64,000 nucleotides of DNA from Leptolyngbyaceae cyanobacterium JSC-12 (lineage in GTDB: Bacteria > Cyanobacteriota > Cyanobacteriia > Leptolyngbyales > Leptolyngbyaceae). The DNA lies in NCBI GenBank assembly GCA_000309945.1, contig CM001633.1:3374199-3438198 (forward strand). Direction: 5' to 3'. Both the position numbers and the translations under genes were made by a program. How positions within the stretch are numbered: the first letter of the stretch is position 1; the number at the start of each line of letters is the position of its first letter. Shown here one piece after another: positions 9,864-19,319 of the stretch. The notes beneath the pieces are model-generated. The model was given only the letters and a program-made list of their open reading frames with translations, searched no databases and was not told the DNA's origin.

Positions 9864-10910
9864 TCAAAAATCGGGATCGGTGGAAGTAGAGTTTTGAGCC
9901 GTGGGGATGATCGCTGGAATCACAATTTGATCATCTTGTTGCAATAGTGGATCTAATGAGCGATCGCCCATTTCCAGGGTTTTTGCCACATCTACCTTAA
10001 TCACTTTTTTCGTTCCTGTTTCAGTCAGGCGATGAATTTCAACTTGTTGCAGATTAGCATTGGCAAGACTACCACCCGCTTGCTGAATGGCACGGCTAAC
10101 AGTCGGTAATTGATCTTCTTGCCTTAAATTTTCATTACTCATTGCCGCCAGAGAATAGGCTCCGGGACGAGACACTTCTCCATTGACTTGAATGCTAGTC
10201 ACAATTGGAACAGGTTCGGTTCTGATAATTGCCCGATAAATATAAGCAGCAGCATCCGCTCTGGTTGCAGCCCGACCAGCGATCGCCATTTGCAATTCAC
10301 GATAGGAAACAGGCACCTTATCACCAAAACTGGAACTCGGAAATGCCCTGCGAGTCATACTGTTAAACTCAGTCGGCGTAATTGTGCGATCTGGACGAAA
10401 ACTTCCATCTGGAAAGCCCTGCACAACCCGCTTAGTGATCAAAAACTCAATGTAATATTGAGCCCAGTGCCCTTCAATATCTCGCAGTGATTGCTCTCTA
10501 GTACTGAAAATGGGTTCGGTGGCTGATCGATTTTGCTCGATCGCGGCTTCCTGCAGAACCATATTACTGGCTGGCAAAGTGGGTAACGCTTCCTGCGATC
10601 GCTGCCAATAAGGAGCAATTGGGAGAGGGGAGGTGTCTACAGTTACCACTGTTACTTTGGGACTTGGCTTGGCTTGGCTTGTTGACTTGCTCGATGGTTT
10701 AGCCGAAGGCTTGGTCAGCTTTTCTGGAGTCGAGATCGCTGTTGTTTTCGGGCTAACTGGCTTTTGTTGATCGTTGGAAGAATCCTCGTCTGCATCCGTT
10801 GTTGCCTGCTGACCCAATTCTGAAAACCCGCGAATACCGCTCCACAGCGCAATCGCAGACAACGAACACAGCACAGTGGCAGTGAGAAGTTTAGAAGCGT
10901 TCTCGTTCAT
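9864..10910 (-). CDS. SLH-domain protein with C-terminal SLBB domain
   Basis: Predicted cell-envelope protein. Order: a membrane segment or uncleaved signal at about 8-28, a Ser/Thr/Pro/Lys-rich linker (30-100), one S-layer homology motif at about 143-200 (DIEGHWAQYYIEFLI, VVQGFPDGSFRPDRTITPTE), and a C-terminal SLBB-like domain from about residue 240 (VNGEVSRPGAYSL ... DDQIVIPAI), a fold found in polysaccharide export proteins. SLH binds cell-wall polymers and SLBB usually binds a soluble ligand, so the protein may tether or sense envelope polysaccharide. The combination with a single SLH is less usual. Confidence 0.75.
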   Translation of the reverse strand: MNENASKLLTATVLCSLSAIALWSGIRGFSELGQQATTDADEDSSNDQQKPVSPKTTAISTPEKLTKPSAKPSSKSTSQAKPSPKVTVVTVDTSPLPIAPYWQRSQEALPTLPASNMVLQEAAIEQNRSATEPIFSTREQSLRDIEGHWAQYYIEFLITKRVVQGFPDGSFRPDRTITPTEFNSMTRRAFPSSSFGDKVPVSYRELQMAIAGRAATRADAAAYIYRAIIRTEPVPIVTSIQVNGEVSRPGAYSLAAMSNENLRQEDQLPTVSRAIQQAGGSLANANLQQVEIHRLTETGTKKVIKVDVAKTLEMGDRSLDPLLQQDDQIVIPAIIPTAQNSTSTDPDF

Positions 10911-11037
10911 CAGTGGATAGTCTTCTTACTCAACGCTTGGTTACTCCATACAGAGGTTTTGTTAGCCCATCAGGATTCAGTTCAACACCCACTTCCGCAT
11001 AGGATGAAGTCACGTAAATTTTCACAATCACATAGTT

Positions 11038-12459
11038 ATGACGGATATGACGGACGACATGCAGCCCCGGATGCGACGGGAAAGTGACAGTTTGGGTGAA
11101 GTAGAAGTGCCTGCTGATCGCCTCTGGGGGGCACAAACGGCGCGATCGCTGGAGAATTTTGCAATTGGGGTATCACGGTTTTCCTGGGAACGTCCGGTGG
11201 TTCGAGCTTTTGGGATCTTGAAAAAGTGCGCCGCGATCGCCAATGGCGAACTGGGGCAGTTGCCTTTAGAAAAAGTTGAACTGATCGTCCGTGCTGCAGA
11301 GGAGGTGATTGCTGGACAGTGGGATGATGAGTTTCCGTTAGTAGTATTTCAAACCGGGTCAGGAACACAATCAAACATGAATGCGAATGAGGTGATTGCC
11401 AACCGGGCAATTCAACTGGCAGGGGGAGTAGTTGGCTCCAAGCAACCGATTCATCCCAATGATGATGTCAACCGCTGCCAGTCTTCCAATGACACATTTC
11501 CAACTGCAATGCACATTGCTACTGTGGAACAGTTAGACGCGGTGTTGCTACCTGCAGTTAATCGATTACGCGATACCCTGGCAGCCAAAGCAGAGGCGTA
11601 TCAACCAGTGGTGATGGTAGGGCGAACCCATTTGCAGGATGCCACCCCGATTACGTTGGGGCAGGCAATTTCAAGCTGGGTAGCGCAATTAGATGACGCG
11701 ATCGCTACAATTCAACGATCTACTCCTGATTTGTATGAACTGGCGATCGGTGGCACTGCTGTTGGCACAGGAATCAATGCCCATCCAAGATTTGGTGATC
11801 TGACTGCGGAAAAAATTGCTGCCGAAACCGGCAAACCGTTCGTTTCAGCCCCTAACAAATTTGCGGCACTCTCTGCCCACGATGCCATGGTGAATATCAG
11901 TGCAGCACTGCGAACTTTAGCAGGCGCATTGATGAAAATTGCCAATGATGTGCGCTGGTATGCCAGCGGACCACGGGCGGGCATTGGCGAGATCAAAATC
12001 CCGGAAAATGAGCCAGGTTCCTCAATCATGCCAGGTAAAATCAACCCCACCCAATGCGAAGCACTAACAATGGTAGCGGTACAGGTATTCGGCAATGATC
12101 ATGCAGTGGCATTTGCTGGGTCTCAGGGCAACTTTCAACTGAATGTCTACAAACCCGTAATGCTACACAATGTGCTGGAATCGATTCAACTTTTGGCAGA
12201 TGGGTGTCGCTCATTTTGCGATCGCTGTGCTGTAGGCATTGAACCGAATGAAGCCCGGATTAAAGAGCACCTCGACAATTCCCTGATGCTGGTAACAGCA
12301 CTCAATCCCCATATTGGCTATGAAAAAGCCGCAAAGATTTCTTTAATGGCTTATCGGGAAAATATTAGTTTGCGAGAAGCCGCATTAAAACTTGGATTTG
12401 TTACGGCTGAGGAATTTGATCAGTGGGTAAAACCAGAGGAAATGACCCATCCTTTCTGA
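11038..12459 (+). CDS. fumC: Fumarate hydratase class II
   Basis: Hydrates fumarate to malate. The superfamily signature [11 protein letters not shown] is at about residues 326-336, the substrate-site [14 protein letters not shown]-like stretch ([13 protein letters not shown]) near 106-118, [11 protein letters not shown] near 147-157, and [10 protein letters not shown] near 195-204. Its 473 residues are normal. Several in-frame ATGs follow the first (11047, 11059, 11071); the family's conserved part starts at the residues [11 protein letters not shown], so the true start could be slightly downstream. Confidence 0.95.
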   Translation: MTDMTDDMQPRMRRESDSLGEVEVPADRLWGAQTARSLENFAIGVSRFSWERPVVRAFGILKKCAAIANGELGQLPLEKVELIVRAAEEVIAGQWDDEFPLVVFQTGSGTQSNMNANEVIANRAIQLAGGVVGSKQPIHPNDDVNRCQSSNDTFPTAMHIATVEQLDAVLLPAVNRLRDTLAAKAEAYQPVVMVGRTHLQDATPITLGQAISSWVAQLDDAIATIQRSTPDLYELAIGGTAVGTGINAHPRFGDLTAEKIAAETGKPFVSAPNKFAALSAHDAMVNISAALRTLAGALMKIANDVRWYASGPRAGIGEIKIPENEPGSSIMPGKINPTQCEALTMVAVQVFGNDHAVAFAGSQGNFQLNVYKPVMLHNVLESIQLLADGCRSFCDRCAVGIEPNEARIKEHLDNSLMLVTALNPHIGYEKAAKISLMAYRENISLREAALKLGFVTAEEFDQWVKPEEMTHPF

Positions 12460-12586
12460 GGCTTTGGCTGCAGTGAGGGATTGGTGACGAGGAGGGGAGA
12501 TGGGGTATCAGACGTACCACCGGCCGGTAAAAACCGATCTATGATCAGCGTTATTCTTTTGCGTGTGTCTACGGTTTCCACTCTTC

Positions 12587-13222
12587 ATGACAGCTAACGT
12601 TTTCGTCATTGACCATCCCCTGATTCAACACAAACTCACCATTATGCGCCGGGCGGAAACCAGTACCGCCAAGTTTCGATCGCTGCTTACCGAAATCAGT
12701 ATGCTGCTGGCATACGAAGTTACTCGTGACCTGCCGATTAAGTATGAGTTGATTAAAACGCCGCTGGCAGAAATGCAAGCCCCCCTGTTAGCACCTGAAA
12801 AGAAACTGGTAATTGTTTCCATCATGCGGGCAGGGCAGGGGATTTTAGATGGAATGCTGCAACTGATGCCATCTGCCAGGGTGGGACACATTGGGTTATA
12901 TCGCGACCCCACAACGCTGATTCCTGTGGAGTATTACTTCAAAGTACCTCACGATATTGAGGAACGGGATATGCTGGTGGTCGATCCCATGATTGCTACA
13001 GGAAATTCGGCGATCGCAGCCGTGGATCGGCTCAAGGAAACCAACCCAAAATCCCTAAAGCTGGTATGTTTGCTGGCAGCTCCAGAAGGTATTGAAAATT
13101 TCCACAGCTATCATCCCGATGTGCCTATCTACACAGCAGCAGTAGATGAGAGACTAGACGAGCACGGCTACATTATTCCAGGATTAGGGGACGCAGGCGA
13201 TCGCTTATTTGGCACCAAGTAA
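12587..13222 (+). CDS. upp: Uracil phosphoribosyltransferase
   Basis: Salvages uracil to UMP using PRPP. The PRPP-binding loop [11 protein letters not shown] is at residues 131-141, [13 protein letters not shown] is at about 78-90, and the C-terminal [11 protein letters not shown] closes the uracil site. I chose the ATG at 12587 (211 residues, close to the 208 of E. coli); a GTG at 12563 would add eight residues. It would use uracil produced by the cytosine deaminase encoded about 7 kb further on. Confidence 0.94.
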   Translation: MTANVFVIDHPLIQHKLTIMRRAETSTAKFRSLLTEISMLLAYEVTRDLPIKYELIKTPLAEMQAPLLAPEKKLVIVSIMRAGQGILDGMLQLMPSARVGHIGLYRDPTTLIPVEYYFKVPHDIEERDMLVVDPMIATGNSAIAAVDRLKETNPKSLKLVCLLAAPEGIENFHSYHPDVPIYTAAVDERLDEHGYIIPGLGDAGDRLFGTK

Positions 13223-13407
13223 GATCCAGCATCCTGCACTCCAACAAGGAATAATGAGAGTGGAATGCGATCTCCCACCCAGACAGTTTGATGCTCCCTA
13301 CCTTTTCCCACCCCACTCTCCCCACGTTACTGGATAAACGACTGAAATTCTCAGGCAAGCTGTCCAGCAGCGGCTCAATTAGAGATGAGCAGCAAAGCAG
13401 GGAAATC

Positions 13408-14226
13408 ATGTTCTGGAAAGGTTACAGGAGATACAGTCGCCCTGTGATTCACAGCTTTGTGACGGCGATACTACTGGTGCTAGTGCTTTGGTTGTCTGGT
13501 GACCAGACTGTTCTTGCCAGCCCTTTAACTGAGCGGTTAGCAGCGTTTCCCCATTGGGACAGCAAACCCGCCGTGCAGCCTGCGGTAGGAGAACTGGTCT
13601 ATCCCGATTGGCTGGCTGGTTCCTGGACAATGACCAGCACTCTGGTTGAGATGGTAGCTCCACTGGCACCAGAGGTAACCACACCTGGATTTGAAGGCAA
13701 TCGGCAATTTCTCAATAAGCCGATTCAATGCCAAGTTCGGTTTGTGCCCAGCACTGCCTTAAAAGGGAATGGCATTTCGGTGCCATTGTTATCCTTACCA
13801 ACCAAATCGCTCATCAAAGCGGAAGTAGTGTCTGATCGCGCCTTCAACGGGTTAAATCTGGCAAAAGCATACCTGGGCGATCGCGTGTTTCGGGTCTGGG
13901 TGGATGCTCGTGATGGTAATCGCTTGATTACCAAATTTCGTGATAATCGCAAACTATTTTCCACCACGACGGGACGCATAGTTGAACAGCCCGATGCCAG
14001 CCACTTCATTGCCACGGAACTGTTTCAGCAGTTTTTCCAATCCCCTGTCAAGCCTTACAAAAATCAGGTGGAAACTACAACAGAATACACGCTGAATACG
14101 AATGGTACGATCTCTGCTGATCAGTTCACTGCAGTGTATCTCAACCCGCCCCACCCCAAAGCGTTTCTGGCAGGCGATCGCCCGGTGGCCCTGTATCGTT
14201 ACCGCCTGGAGTTTGTGAAGCGGTAG
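13408..14226 (+). CDS. Conserved exported cyanobacterial protein (DUF6816-like)
   Basis: A 272-residue protein conserved, as far as I recall, in cyanobacteria and plastids without known function. It starts with a signal peptide (hydrophobic core about 17-32, ending VLASP), then LTERLAAFPHWDSKPAV and LVYPDWLAGSWTMTSTL, which resemble DUF6816. I chose the ATG at 13408, with AGGG six bases upstream and a signal peptide immediately after; the longer frame from 13288 adds 40 unlikely residues. Probably lumenal or periplasmic. Lipocalin-like beta strands are plausible from the alternating pattern, but that is inference. Confidence 0.75.
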   Translation: MFWKGYRRYSRPVIHSFVTAILLVLVLWLSGDQTVLASPLTERLAAFPHWDSKPAVQPAVGELVYPDWLAGSWTMTSTLVEMVAPLAPEVTTPGFEGNRQFLNKPIQCQVRFVPSTALKGNGISVPLLSLPTKSLIKAEVVSDRAFNGLNLAKAYLGDRVFRVWVDARDGNRLITKFRDNRKLFSTTTGRIVEQPDASHFIATELFQQFFQSPVKPYKNQVETTTEYTLNTNGTISADQFTAVYLNPPHPKAFLAGDRPVALYRYRLEFVKR

Positions 14227-14233
14227 CAGCCGG

Positions 14234-14842
14234 TCACCCCTTTATTGCCTGTAGCAACGCCGTGAGCGCCCGATCTTCCGATGAATTCACCTGCCGATCC
14301 ATCATCGCCAAACTTACCGCTTTCGGCAGAGCGATCGCTGCCACATCCGGGTCAAGTCCTTCCACCAGATCATCCAGACTTTGCGGCACTTTCAACGCCG
14401 ACCGTACTCCTAGCAAGGTTGTTTCATCAAAACCCATCGCCATCAGTTGAGGTTGCAAATGCTCCCAATTCGTAGCTTCTTTGGGATTACCAACTTGGAT
14501 CAAATATGCCAGCAACCGCTGAATCCGGTTTTGCTGCTGAGGCGTAAACCGGGATTCCACCAGGTTGAGTCGAGCACCATTTCCCGCTTCATTTGCATTT
14601 AGATTGTTAATGATCTGCTGCCAATCACGAGAGTCACAGCAATCAGGCTTATCCACCGTGAGCGCAATGTGAATCTTGCCTGAATCAGTTTCCAGTTGAG
14701 TCACTTCTGCCCGCACCCCCAAAAAGCCAAGCCATTGGGACACCGTTGAAACCAATGTAGAGCGAGTAGCTCGACTATGCGCCAGTAGACGAACCTGGGT
14801 TTGAACCATTGGACGGACGATTTGCGACAGCATAGGCAACAT
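14234..14842 (-). CDS. Conserved hypothetical protein, possible TerB-like C-terminus
   Basis: About 202 residues; the frame opens at a TTG (14854) and the first ATG is 14842. No signal peptide is obvious, and one amphipathic start segment is seen. The C-terminal stretch VSLAMMDRQVNSSEDRALTA resembles the short acidic helix-loop of TerB-like proteins, but the match is weak. It is convergent with the DUF6816-like gene, 7 bases apart, and is followed at 42 bases by ilvN in the same direction (ilvN lies upstream), so it may be the last gene of an ilvN transcript. Confidence 0.65.
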   Translation of the reverse strand: MLPMLSQIVRPMVQTQVRLLAHSRATRSTLVSTVSQWLGFLGVRAEVTQLETDSGKIHIALTVDKPDCCDSRDWQQIINNLNANEAGNGARLNLVESRFTPQQQNRIQRLLAYLIQVGNPKEATNWEHLQPQLMAMGFDETTLLGVRSALKVPQSLDDLVEGLDPDVAAIALPKAVSLAMMDRQVNSSEDRALTALLQAIKG

Positions 14843-14896
14843 TGTGAACAACAACCACCGTTTCCACCCTACACCCTAACTTCTTCAACCCTCCGG

Positions 14897-15430
14897 CTAT
14901 CTTGGAATTCCTTCCACTTTCGATTCCAGCGACTTCAAGAATTCGGTGTTCACACCCGATTCACGAGTCAGAGCAATCTTACCTGTGCGAGCGATTTCGC
15001 GCAGTCCAAACTTGTTAAGCACTTGAACAATCGCTACCATTTTGCCAGGGTCACCCACCACTTCCAGGGTCAAAGAATCTTCCGCCACATCCACCACTCT
15101 CGCCCGAAAGATCTGTGCCAGTTCAATAATTTCGGAGCGGGTAGAGCTGTTAGCGTTCACTTTCATCAACATCAGTTCCCGTTCCACACAGGGGACTTCG
15201 GTGATGTCCTGCACCTTTAGGACATTGATTAGCTTGTAAAGCTGCTTGGTTAACTGCTCGATGATGCGATCGTCTCCTGGAACCACCATTGTGATGCGAG
15301 ATATCCCAATTTGTTCGGCTGGTCCCACCGCCAGACTTTCAATGTTAAACCCCCGTCGCGCAAATAACCCAGCAATACGGGTTAAAACCCCTGCCTCATC
15401 TTCTACCAAAACCGAAAGCGTATGCTTCAT
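14897..15430 (-). CDS. ilvN: Acetolactate synthase small (regulatory) subunit
   Basis: Regulatory subunit of the first enzyme of branched-chain amino acid synthesis; it confers valine feedback. The N-terminal ACT domain reads [20 protein letters not shown] (1-20) with [16 protein letters not shown] after it, and a second ACT-like C-terminal domain covers about 85-165. At 177 residues it has the usual bacterial long form (ilvH/ilvN). The catalytic large subunit is not in the window. The GNAT gene ends 42 bases upstream on the same strand. Confidence 0.93.
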   Translation of the reverse strand: MKHTLSVLVEDEAGVLTRIAGLFARRGFNIESLAVGPAEQIGISRITMVVPGDDRIIEQLTKQLYKLINVLKVQDITEVPCVERELMLMKVNANSSTRSEIIELAQIFRARVVDVAEDSLTLEVVGDPGKMVAIVQVLNKFGLREIARTGKIALTRESGVNTEFLKSLESKVEGIPR

Positions 15431-15472
15431 GGCTGCAACTGCCCAACACTGTAAAAACCGTAGTTTTTTATT

Positions 15473-16168
15473 TTACTGTGCGGGATGGGTCAACGCATCA
15501 GCTTGTGAAAAAGCCATGATTTCCCAACGAGTACGGCTGATTTTTCGATCAATTTCAAAATCTTTAAAGTGAATTTGTAAAGGCTTTGATAGGTATTTCC
15601 AGGACACCGAAACAAAGCCTAGATTGGCATAGAAGCCAGCCAGTTTTGGTTTGCAAACCAAATAAACTGGCTGCTTTAAATCTTTGACTATCTGCCGAAT
15701 TAAGCAAGACGCCAGCGATCGCCTGCGCCATTTTTGGTCAACAACAACATGATACAGCACGTAAAAATCGCTGAAATGAGACATTGCTGCACAAGCGACT
15801 GGACGCTGATTGTGTTCAACCACCCAGTACATCGACCAATTGAACAAAGGTTCAGTGGGAATTAACACCACATACAGCAACAAGACAAGAATCAACGCGA
15901 TCGCCCATAATGCCGCATAGAGCATTGTTGCCAATACCACACTTTGCAACGCAGGGGATTGAACTTTTCTCAGTAACCAGGCATCTATCCCCACGACTGC
16001 ACTCAGTAAAGAAATCTTCACCAGTCGATAGGCAACAATTCGGGCATCAAACCCTAAGGCTTCTGACCAAATGAGGTTTAGGACTAACTGCTGCAATACC
16101 CACCGATCTGTTTTACGCGCAGGTCTAACAATACAATTGGGAGGCAAAGAAGAGCAGAAATCAGTCAT
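15473..16168 (-). CDS. GNAT-family acetyltransferase with embedded membrane segments
   Basis: 231 residues. The N-terminus (IVRPARKTDRWVLQQLVLNL) is the usual GNAT opening strand and helix, but a block with two or three hydrophobic helices (about 55-110, including SVVLATMLYAALWAIALILV) follows before the acetyl-CoA part. The latter has FYVLYHVVVDQKWRRRSLAS (a divergent Q/RxxGxG/A loop, here RRRSLAS) and the late strand KLAGFYANLGF. Substrate unknown; it may act on a membrane-associated target. The loop lacks the Gly residues of the classical motif. Confidence 0.75.
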   Translation of the reverse strand: MTDFCSSLPPNCIVRPARKTDRWVLQQLVLNLIWSEALGFDARIVAYRLVKISLLSAVVGIDAWLLRKVQSPALQSVVLATMLYAALWAIALILVLLLYVVLIPTEPLFNWSMYWVVEHNQRPVACAAMSHFSDFYVLYHVVVDQKWRRRSLASCLIRQIVKDLKQPVYLVCKPKLAGFYANLGFVSVSWKYLSKPLQIHFKDFEIDRKISRTRWEIMAFSQADALTHPAQ

Positions 16169-16230
16169 TCAGCCAGGGTAGAAGCGGGATATGATTTGAG
16201 ATTGTCGGTTTTGGTTTTAGATTACAAGAA

Positions 16231-16275
16231 CAGGAGACAACAATCAGAGTCGTTTTTTCCGACTTCTGACTCCTG
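16231..16275 (-). terminator. Long hairpin after rpsU
   Basis: Stacked stems CAGGAG/CTCCTG (16231-16236, 16270-16275), TCAGA/TCTGA (16244-16248, 16265-16269) and GTCG/CGAC (16249-16252, 16260-16263), with a 7-base bulge on one side. On the minus strand it lies 36 bases past the rpsU stop and is followed by TTCTTG, so termination or 3'-end stabilisation is likely. Confidence 0.55.
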
Positions 16276-16310
16276 CTCCTAATTTCCCATCTGCAAATGT
16301 AACGAGTTGT

Positions 16311-16508
16311 TCAGTTAGAATCGCTGAATTTTCGGTAAAAGCGCTTTCTGCGGCGAGCGATCGCTTTACGCTTTTCCTTCTCTAGCGGTGTTTCAAAATG
16401 GCGGTTCTTCCGCATATCTTGAAAAATGCCAGCCCTCGCGACCTGACGCTTAAATCGGCGTAGCGCCGACTCAAGCCCTTCATTTTCGCCTAACACCACC
16501 TGAGTCAT
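16311..16508 (-). CDS. rpsU: 30S ribosomal protein S21
   Basis: Small basic protein of the 30S subunit, needed for mRNA base pairing during initiation. [20 protein letters not shown] at the start and the Arg/Lys-rich end ([14 protein letters not shown]) are typical. The ATG at 16508 has AGGAGG six bases upstream; the longer frame (to 16556) is rejected. The upstream RNA-binding protein gene lies 201 bases away on the same strand, the cyanobacterial rbp-rpsU arrangement known from Anabaena, where both respond to cold. Confidence 0.95.
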   Translation of the reverse strand: MTQVVLGENEGLESALRRFKRQVARAGIFQDMRKNRHFETPLEKEKRKAIARRRKRFYRKFSDSN

Positions 16509-16709
16509 GCGTCGCCTCCTACGAATTTGTATTGTTGAAATCGTCATCAATGACAAAGAGTTTCCGGGCGGTTAGAGCAGTTGCCAACCACCTGGAAACC
16601 CTCCAATTATGATTTGGGTTCTGCAGTAGATAGGAAAACCTGATGACCAGTACTCCAGCAATCTTGATTCTACAGAACAAGTGGGATAAAACAATCCCAC
16701 AGCCGCTTA

Positions 16710-17024
16710 CTAATAACGGCGATCGCCCCGACGGCTGAAACTATCTCTACCACCACCTCCACCCATCGGCGAACGACGTTCTTCACGGGGCTTAGCTTTA
16801 TTCACCTTCAAATCTCGACCCATCCACTCTGCTCCATCCAGAGCATCAATGGCGGCAGCTTCCTCCGTTTCAGAAGACATTTCTACAAAAGCAAATCCGC
16901 GCATCCGACCAGTTTCCCGATCTTTAGGCAGTTGAACACTGACAACCTTCCCGTATTCTGAGAAAGTTTCTACCAAATCATCTTCCGTCACTTTGAAGGA
17001 CAGATTACCGACATAAACTGACAT
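16710..17024 (-). CDS. RRM-type RNA-binding protein (Rbp family)
   Basis: Single RNA-recognition-motif protein; cyanobacterial members bind mRNA and are often cold induced, some directing thylakoid-protein mRNAs to membranes. RNP2 VYVGNL is at residues 3-8 and RNP1 RGFAFVEM at about 42-49, followed by a short Gly/Arg-rich tail (GGGGGRDSFSRRGDRRY) as in RbpA proteins. I chose the ATG at 17024, with GGAGAA five bases upstream; 17051 would add nine residues. It precedes rpsU, and the 130-base AT-rich leader region (17025-17172) would fit cold regulation. Confidence 0.93.
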   Translation of the reverse strand: MSVYVGNLSFKVTEDDLVETFSEYGKVVSVQLPKDRETGRMRGFAFVEMSSETEEAAAIDALDGAEWMGRDLKVNKAKPREERRSPMGGGGGRDSFSRRGDRRY

Positions 17025-17172
17025 GGGAATTCTCCGACATGAAATACACAAAGACTTAAATTCGGAGAATCGCCCACAATACTTAAGTGAGGCAAATTAC
17101 AGAACCGAAAAAAATCTTGCTCGCATGAGTCTAACACAAAATTTAAGGAGTATTACCGATTTAGTAAGATGC

Positions 17173-18534
17173 TTAATGGTTTTCTCGCTCTAGCCAGGCA
17201 CGCATTTTACCGGGGTTAAGTAGCCCATAAGGATCCATCCTTTCCTTAAAGCGAAGATGTTTGTAATCGACGGTTTTTCGCCCCCCTTCTTCCAAAATGT
17301 AGGTATGCGGGTTGAAAATCAAGGCGTCATGCTGATCGTGATAGGTCATGATTTCTTGCAACCGTTCAGGAGTTGTGTAGCGAACGATTTGCAATCCAGC
17401 CGGATGGACAGATCCTCCCATCCGCAAGAATTCTAAATGCATCATGACTTCATCACCAAAGTGGTGATACAGATGCTCAACAGCTTTTAGCTCCTTATCG
17501 TTTGGAAAGATGGTTTGCAAGTATGTGAGGGTGGGGTCAACGCTGCGGGCATGAAGCGTGGTGTGGTTCCAGGAATATTCCACCAACGTGATGCCTTTGC
17601 TCGCTTCTTGAGCCGATTTTTGATAGCAGACCGTGCCGCCAAACTCTTTTACAAGCTCCGCAAAAGGTTCCAGGCAGCACTCAGCGACAAGAATCAATGC
17701 AACATGGCTACCGGTTGAGATGTGATTCTTTAACGCTGCAAAATAGGTGGGAATTGGGTCAGCACACACACACACCAGTTTTTTGATAATGCCGTCGCTA
17801 TCGCTGAGAGCCTGTCCAAACCGGGCGCTGGTCATGAAATCAGAAAATTCGACAATCACTTCTGCCCAGGCATAGGCTGGTCCTAATGGAATTTCCAGTT
17901 CAGTAATAATGCCATTCGTGCCCCAGGCATGAGCGACCTGATACACGTCATCACCACGCAGTTCCACAATCCGTGGTTCGTCTTCCATCGTGACTACACG
18001 CAATGCCAAAATATTACCGCGATCGCCCAACAGTCCATAGGTCACTGACCCAATGCCACCACTGCCACCCCCAATAAATCCACCAATCGTCGCTTTCCGA
18101 TAGGTAGAAGGAGCCATGCGAATTTCCCAACCCGTTTCCCGCGCCTGTTTGTCGATCGCCGCCAATTTCACGCCTGGTTCTACGCACGCCATTCCGGGCT
18201 GAATCCATTTAATCTGTTGCATCCCCGATAAATCGAGAATAATTCCACCTTCCAGCGGCACGCATTGCCCATAGTTTCCAGTTCCCGCTCCTCGCACCGT
18301 CAGGGGAACTTTGTGTTTCACACACACCCGTGCCACCCGCAGCACCTCAGCCTCACTAGTGACTCGAACTACCAACTCTCCCCGTTTATCGCTCAGTGCC
18401 TGCACCAGCACTGGGCTATAGGTGTAGTAATCCTGAGAGAGCTTGGAAATTTGAGTTGGGTCTGTGATTAACTCTAGCCCAGCCAACTCTGCCATCACTT
18501 CGTTAAGGTCATATCGGGTTGCGGTAAATGTCAT
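17173..18534 (-). CDS. FAD-binding oxidoreductase (GlcD/VAO family)
   Basis: Flavoprotein of the PCMH/VAO fold, related to glycolate and D-lactate dehydrogenases. The FAD-binding domain covers about 30-215: VPLTVRGAGTGNYGQCVPL holds the pyrophosphate loop, and IGGFIGGGSGGIGSVTYG the second loop. The C-terminal cap ends with the conserved region containing DPYGLLNPGKM. At 453 residues it is complete. I chose the ATG at 18534 (GAGG just upstream) over a TTG at 18546. The substrate cannot be read from sequence; a 2-hydroxy acid is the best guess. Confidence 0.85.
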   Translation of the reverse strand: MTFTATRYDLNEVMAELAGLELITDPTQISKLSQDYYTYSPVLVQALSDKRGELVVRVTSEAEVLRVARVCVKHKVPLTVRGAGTGNYGQCVPLEGGIILDLSGMQQIKWIQPGMACVEPGVKLAAIDKQARETGWEIRMAPSTYRKATIGGFIGGGSGGIGSVTYGLLGDRGNILALRVVTMEDEPRIVELRGDDVYQVAHAWGTNGIITELEIPLGPAYAWAEVIVEFSDFMTSARFGQALSDSDGIIKKLVCVCADPIPTYFAALKNHISTGSHVALILVAECCLEPFAELVKEFGGTVCYQKSAQEASKGITLVEYSWNHTTLHARSVDPTLTYLQTIFPNDKELKAVEHLYHHFGDEVMMHLEFLRMGGSVHPAGLQIVRYTTPERLQEIMTYHDQHDALIFNPHTYILEEGGRKTVDYKHLRFKERMDPYGLLNPGKMRAWLERENH

Positions 18535-18660
18535 AGCTCCTCGCAATGATTAAATCTCAAAGGTTTGCACATAAACCCTGTCCATCTCCAAATCCATAAT
18601 TTTTCTTTGGAGAAACCTCCAGTTTTCGAATCGGACAAGGTTCAGGTTCTCACTGCATAC

Positions 18661-18690
18661 AGTGAATAACAGTGAATATCTATGAATATC
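18661..18690. repeat. Three degenerate 10-bp tandem repeats
   Basis: Three 10-base units read AGTGAATAAC, AGTGAATATC and TATGAATATC. They lie in the spacer of about 299 bases upstream of the FAD oxidoreductase gene (18535-18833), about 127 bases before its ATG. One helical turn per unit suits a regulator array or simple slippage. Nothing else was seen in this spacer. Confidence 0.5.
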
Positions 18691-18833
18691 TGTTGGAAGA
18701 TTAGCAGGCGACTTTTCCTCCAGTTGTTCGCAAATGACGAATCAAAGCGATCGCTCAATGAAAGCATTGTAAACAGGGCAATCGCCATAGCACTTAAAAG
18801 GCTGGATAGTAAAGGTTATGAGCGTGTGTGGGT

Positions 18834-19277
18834 TCAAGTTTTAGTCTTTAGCAAATTCAGCATTTCGGCGTGCATAAAGGCAATGTCAGGATTGCGTTGA
18901 ATTGCGTGATAATAACGCTGTTCGGCTAAACTTCCTTCTTCTGAAGCACGCAAGAGTAGCGAAGCATTACTTAACAGATCTGTCACCTGGGTCAGATCAA
19001 TCGGCTCTTTTGTGTCAAACAGTTCATCAATTTGAACGATGAACTGAGACATTGGACGGAGCCAATCGAACCATTCATGCCCAATCACCAGGCGGAAAAA
19101 TTCACTATTGTTGTGGATAGGACCATAGTGTTGTTCGTAAGACTCCCGCTCAGACTCTAGTAAAGCCTTGTGGAGACGTAAGAGCACATGACGGACTGCA
19201 CGGAGGCGTTGTACCTCAAAATCGAAAGATGGACTGCTCGATGACATTGGACCAGTGCGATAAATACTTCCACTCAT
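18834..19277 (-). CDS. Conserved hypothetical protein
   Basis: 147 residues, soluble, largely helical, no signal peptide. The region FDFEVQRLRAVRHVLLRLHK and later IGHEWFDWLRPMSQFIVQID look like a packed helical bundle; I do not recognise the family. The first ten residues before MSSSSP may be dispensable, as a second Met occurs at residue 11. It follows the cytosine deaminase gene by 42 bases on the same strand, so it may be cotranscribed with that gene. Confidence 0.65.
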   Translation of the reverse strand: MSGSIYRTGPMSSSSPSFDFEVQRLRAVRHVLLRLHKALLESERESYEQHYGPIHNNSEFFRLVIGHEWFDWLRPMSQFIVQIDELFDTKEPIDLTQVTDLLSNASLLLRASEEGSLAEQRYYHAIQRNPDIAFMHAEMLNLLKTKT

Positions 19278-19319
19278 CTTGCCACAAGGAAGAATTTTGC
19301 AGCATTTGACTCTGGTCTT

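Noticed and set aside
18600-18640. tRNA gene suggested by TTCGAATCGG
   Set aside because: No acceptor or anticodon stem can be formed around it.
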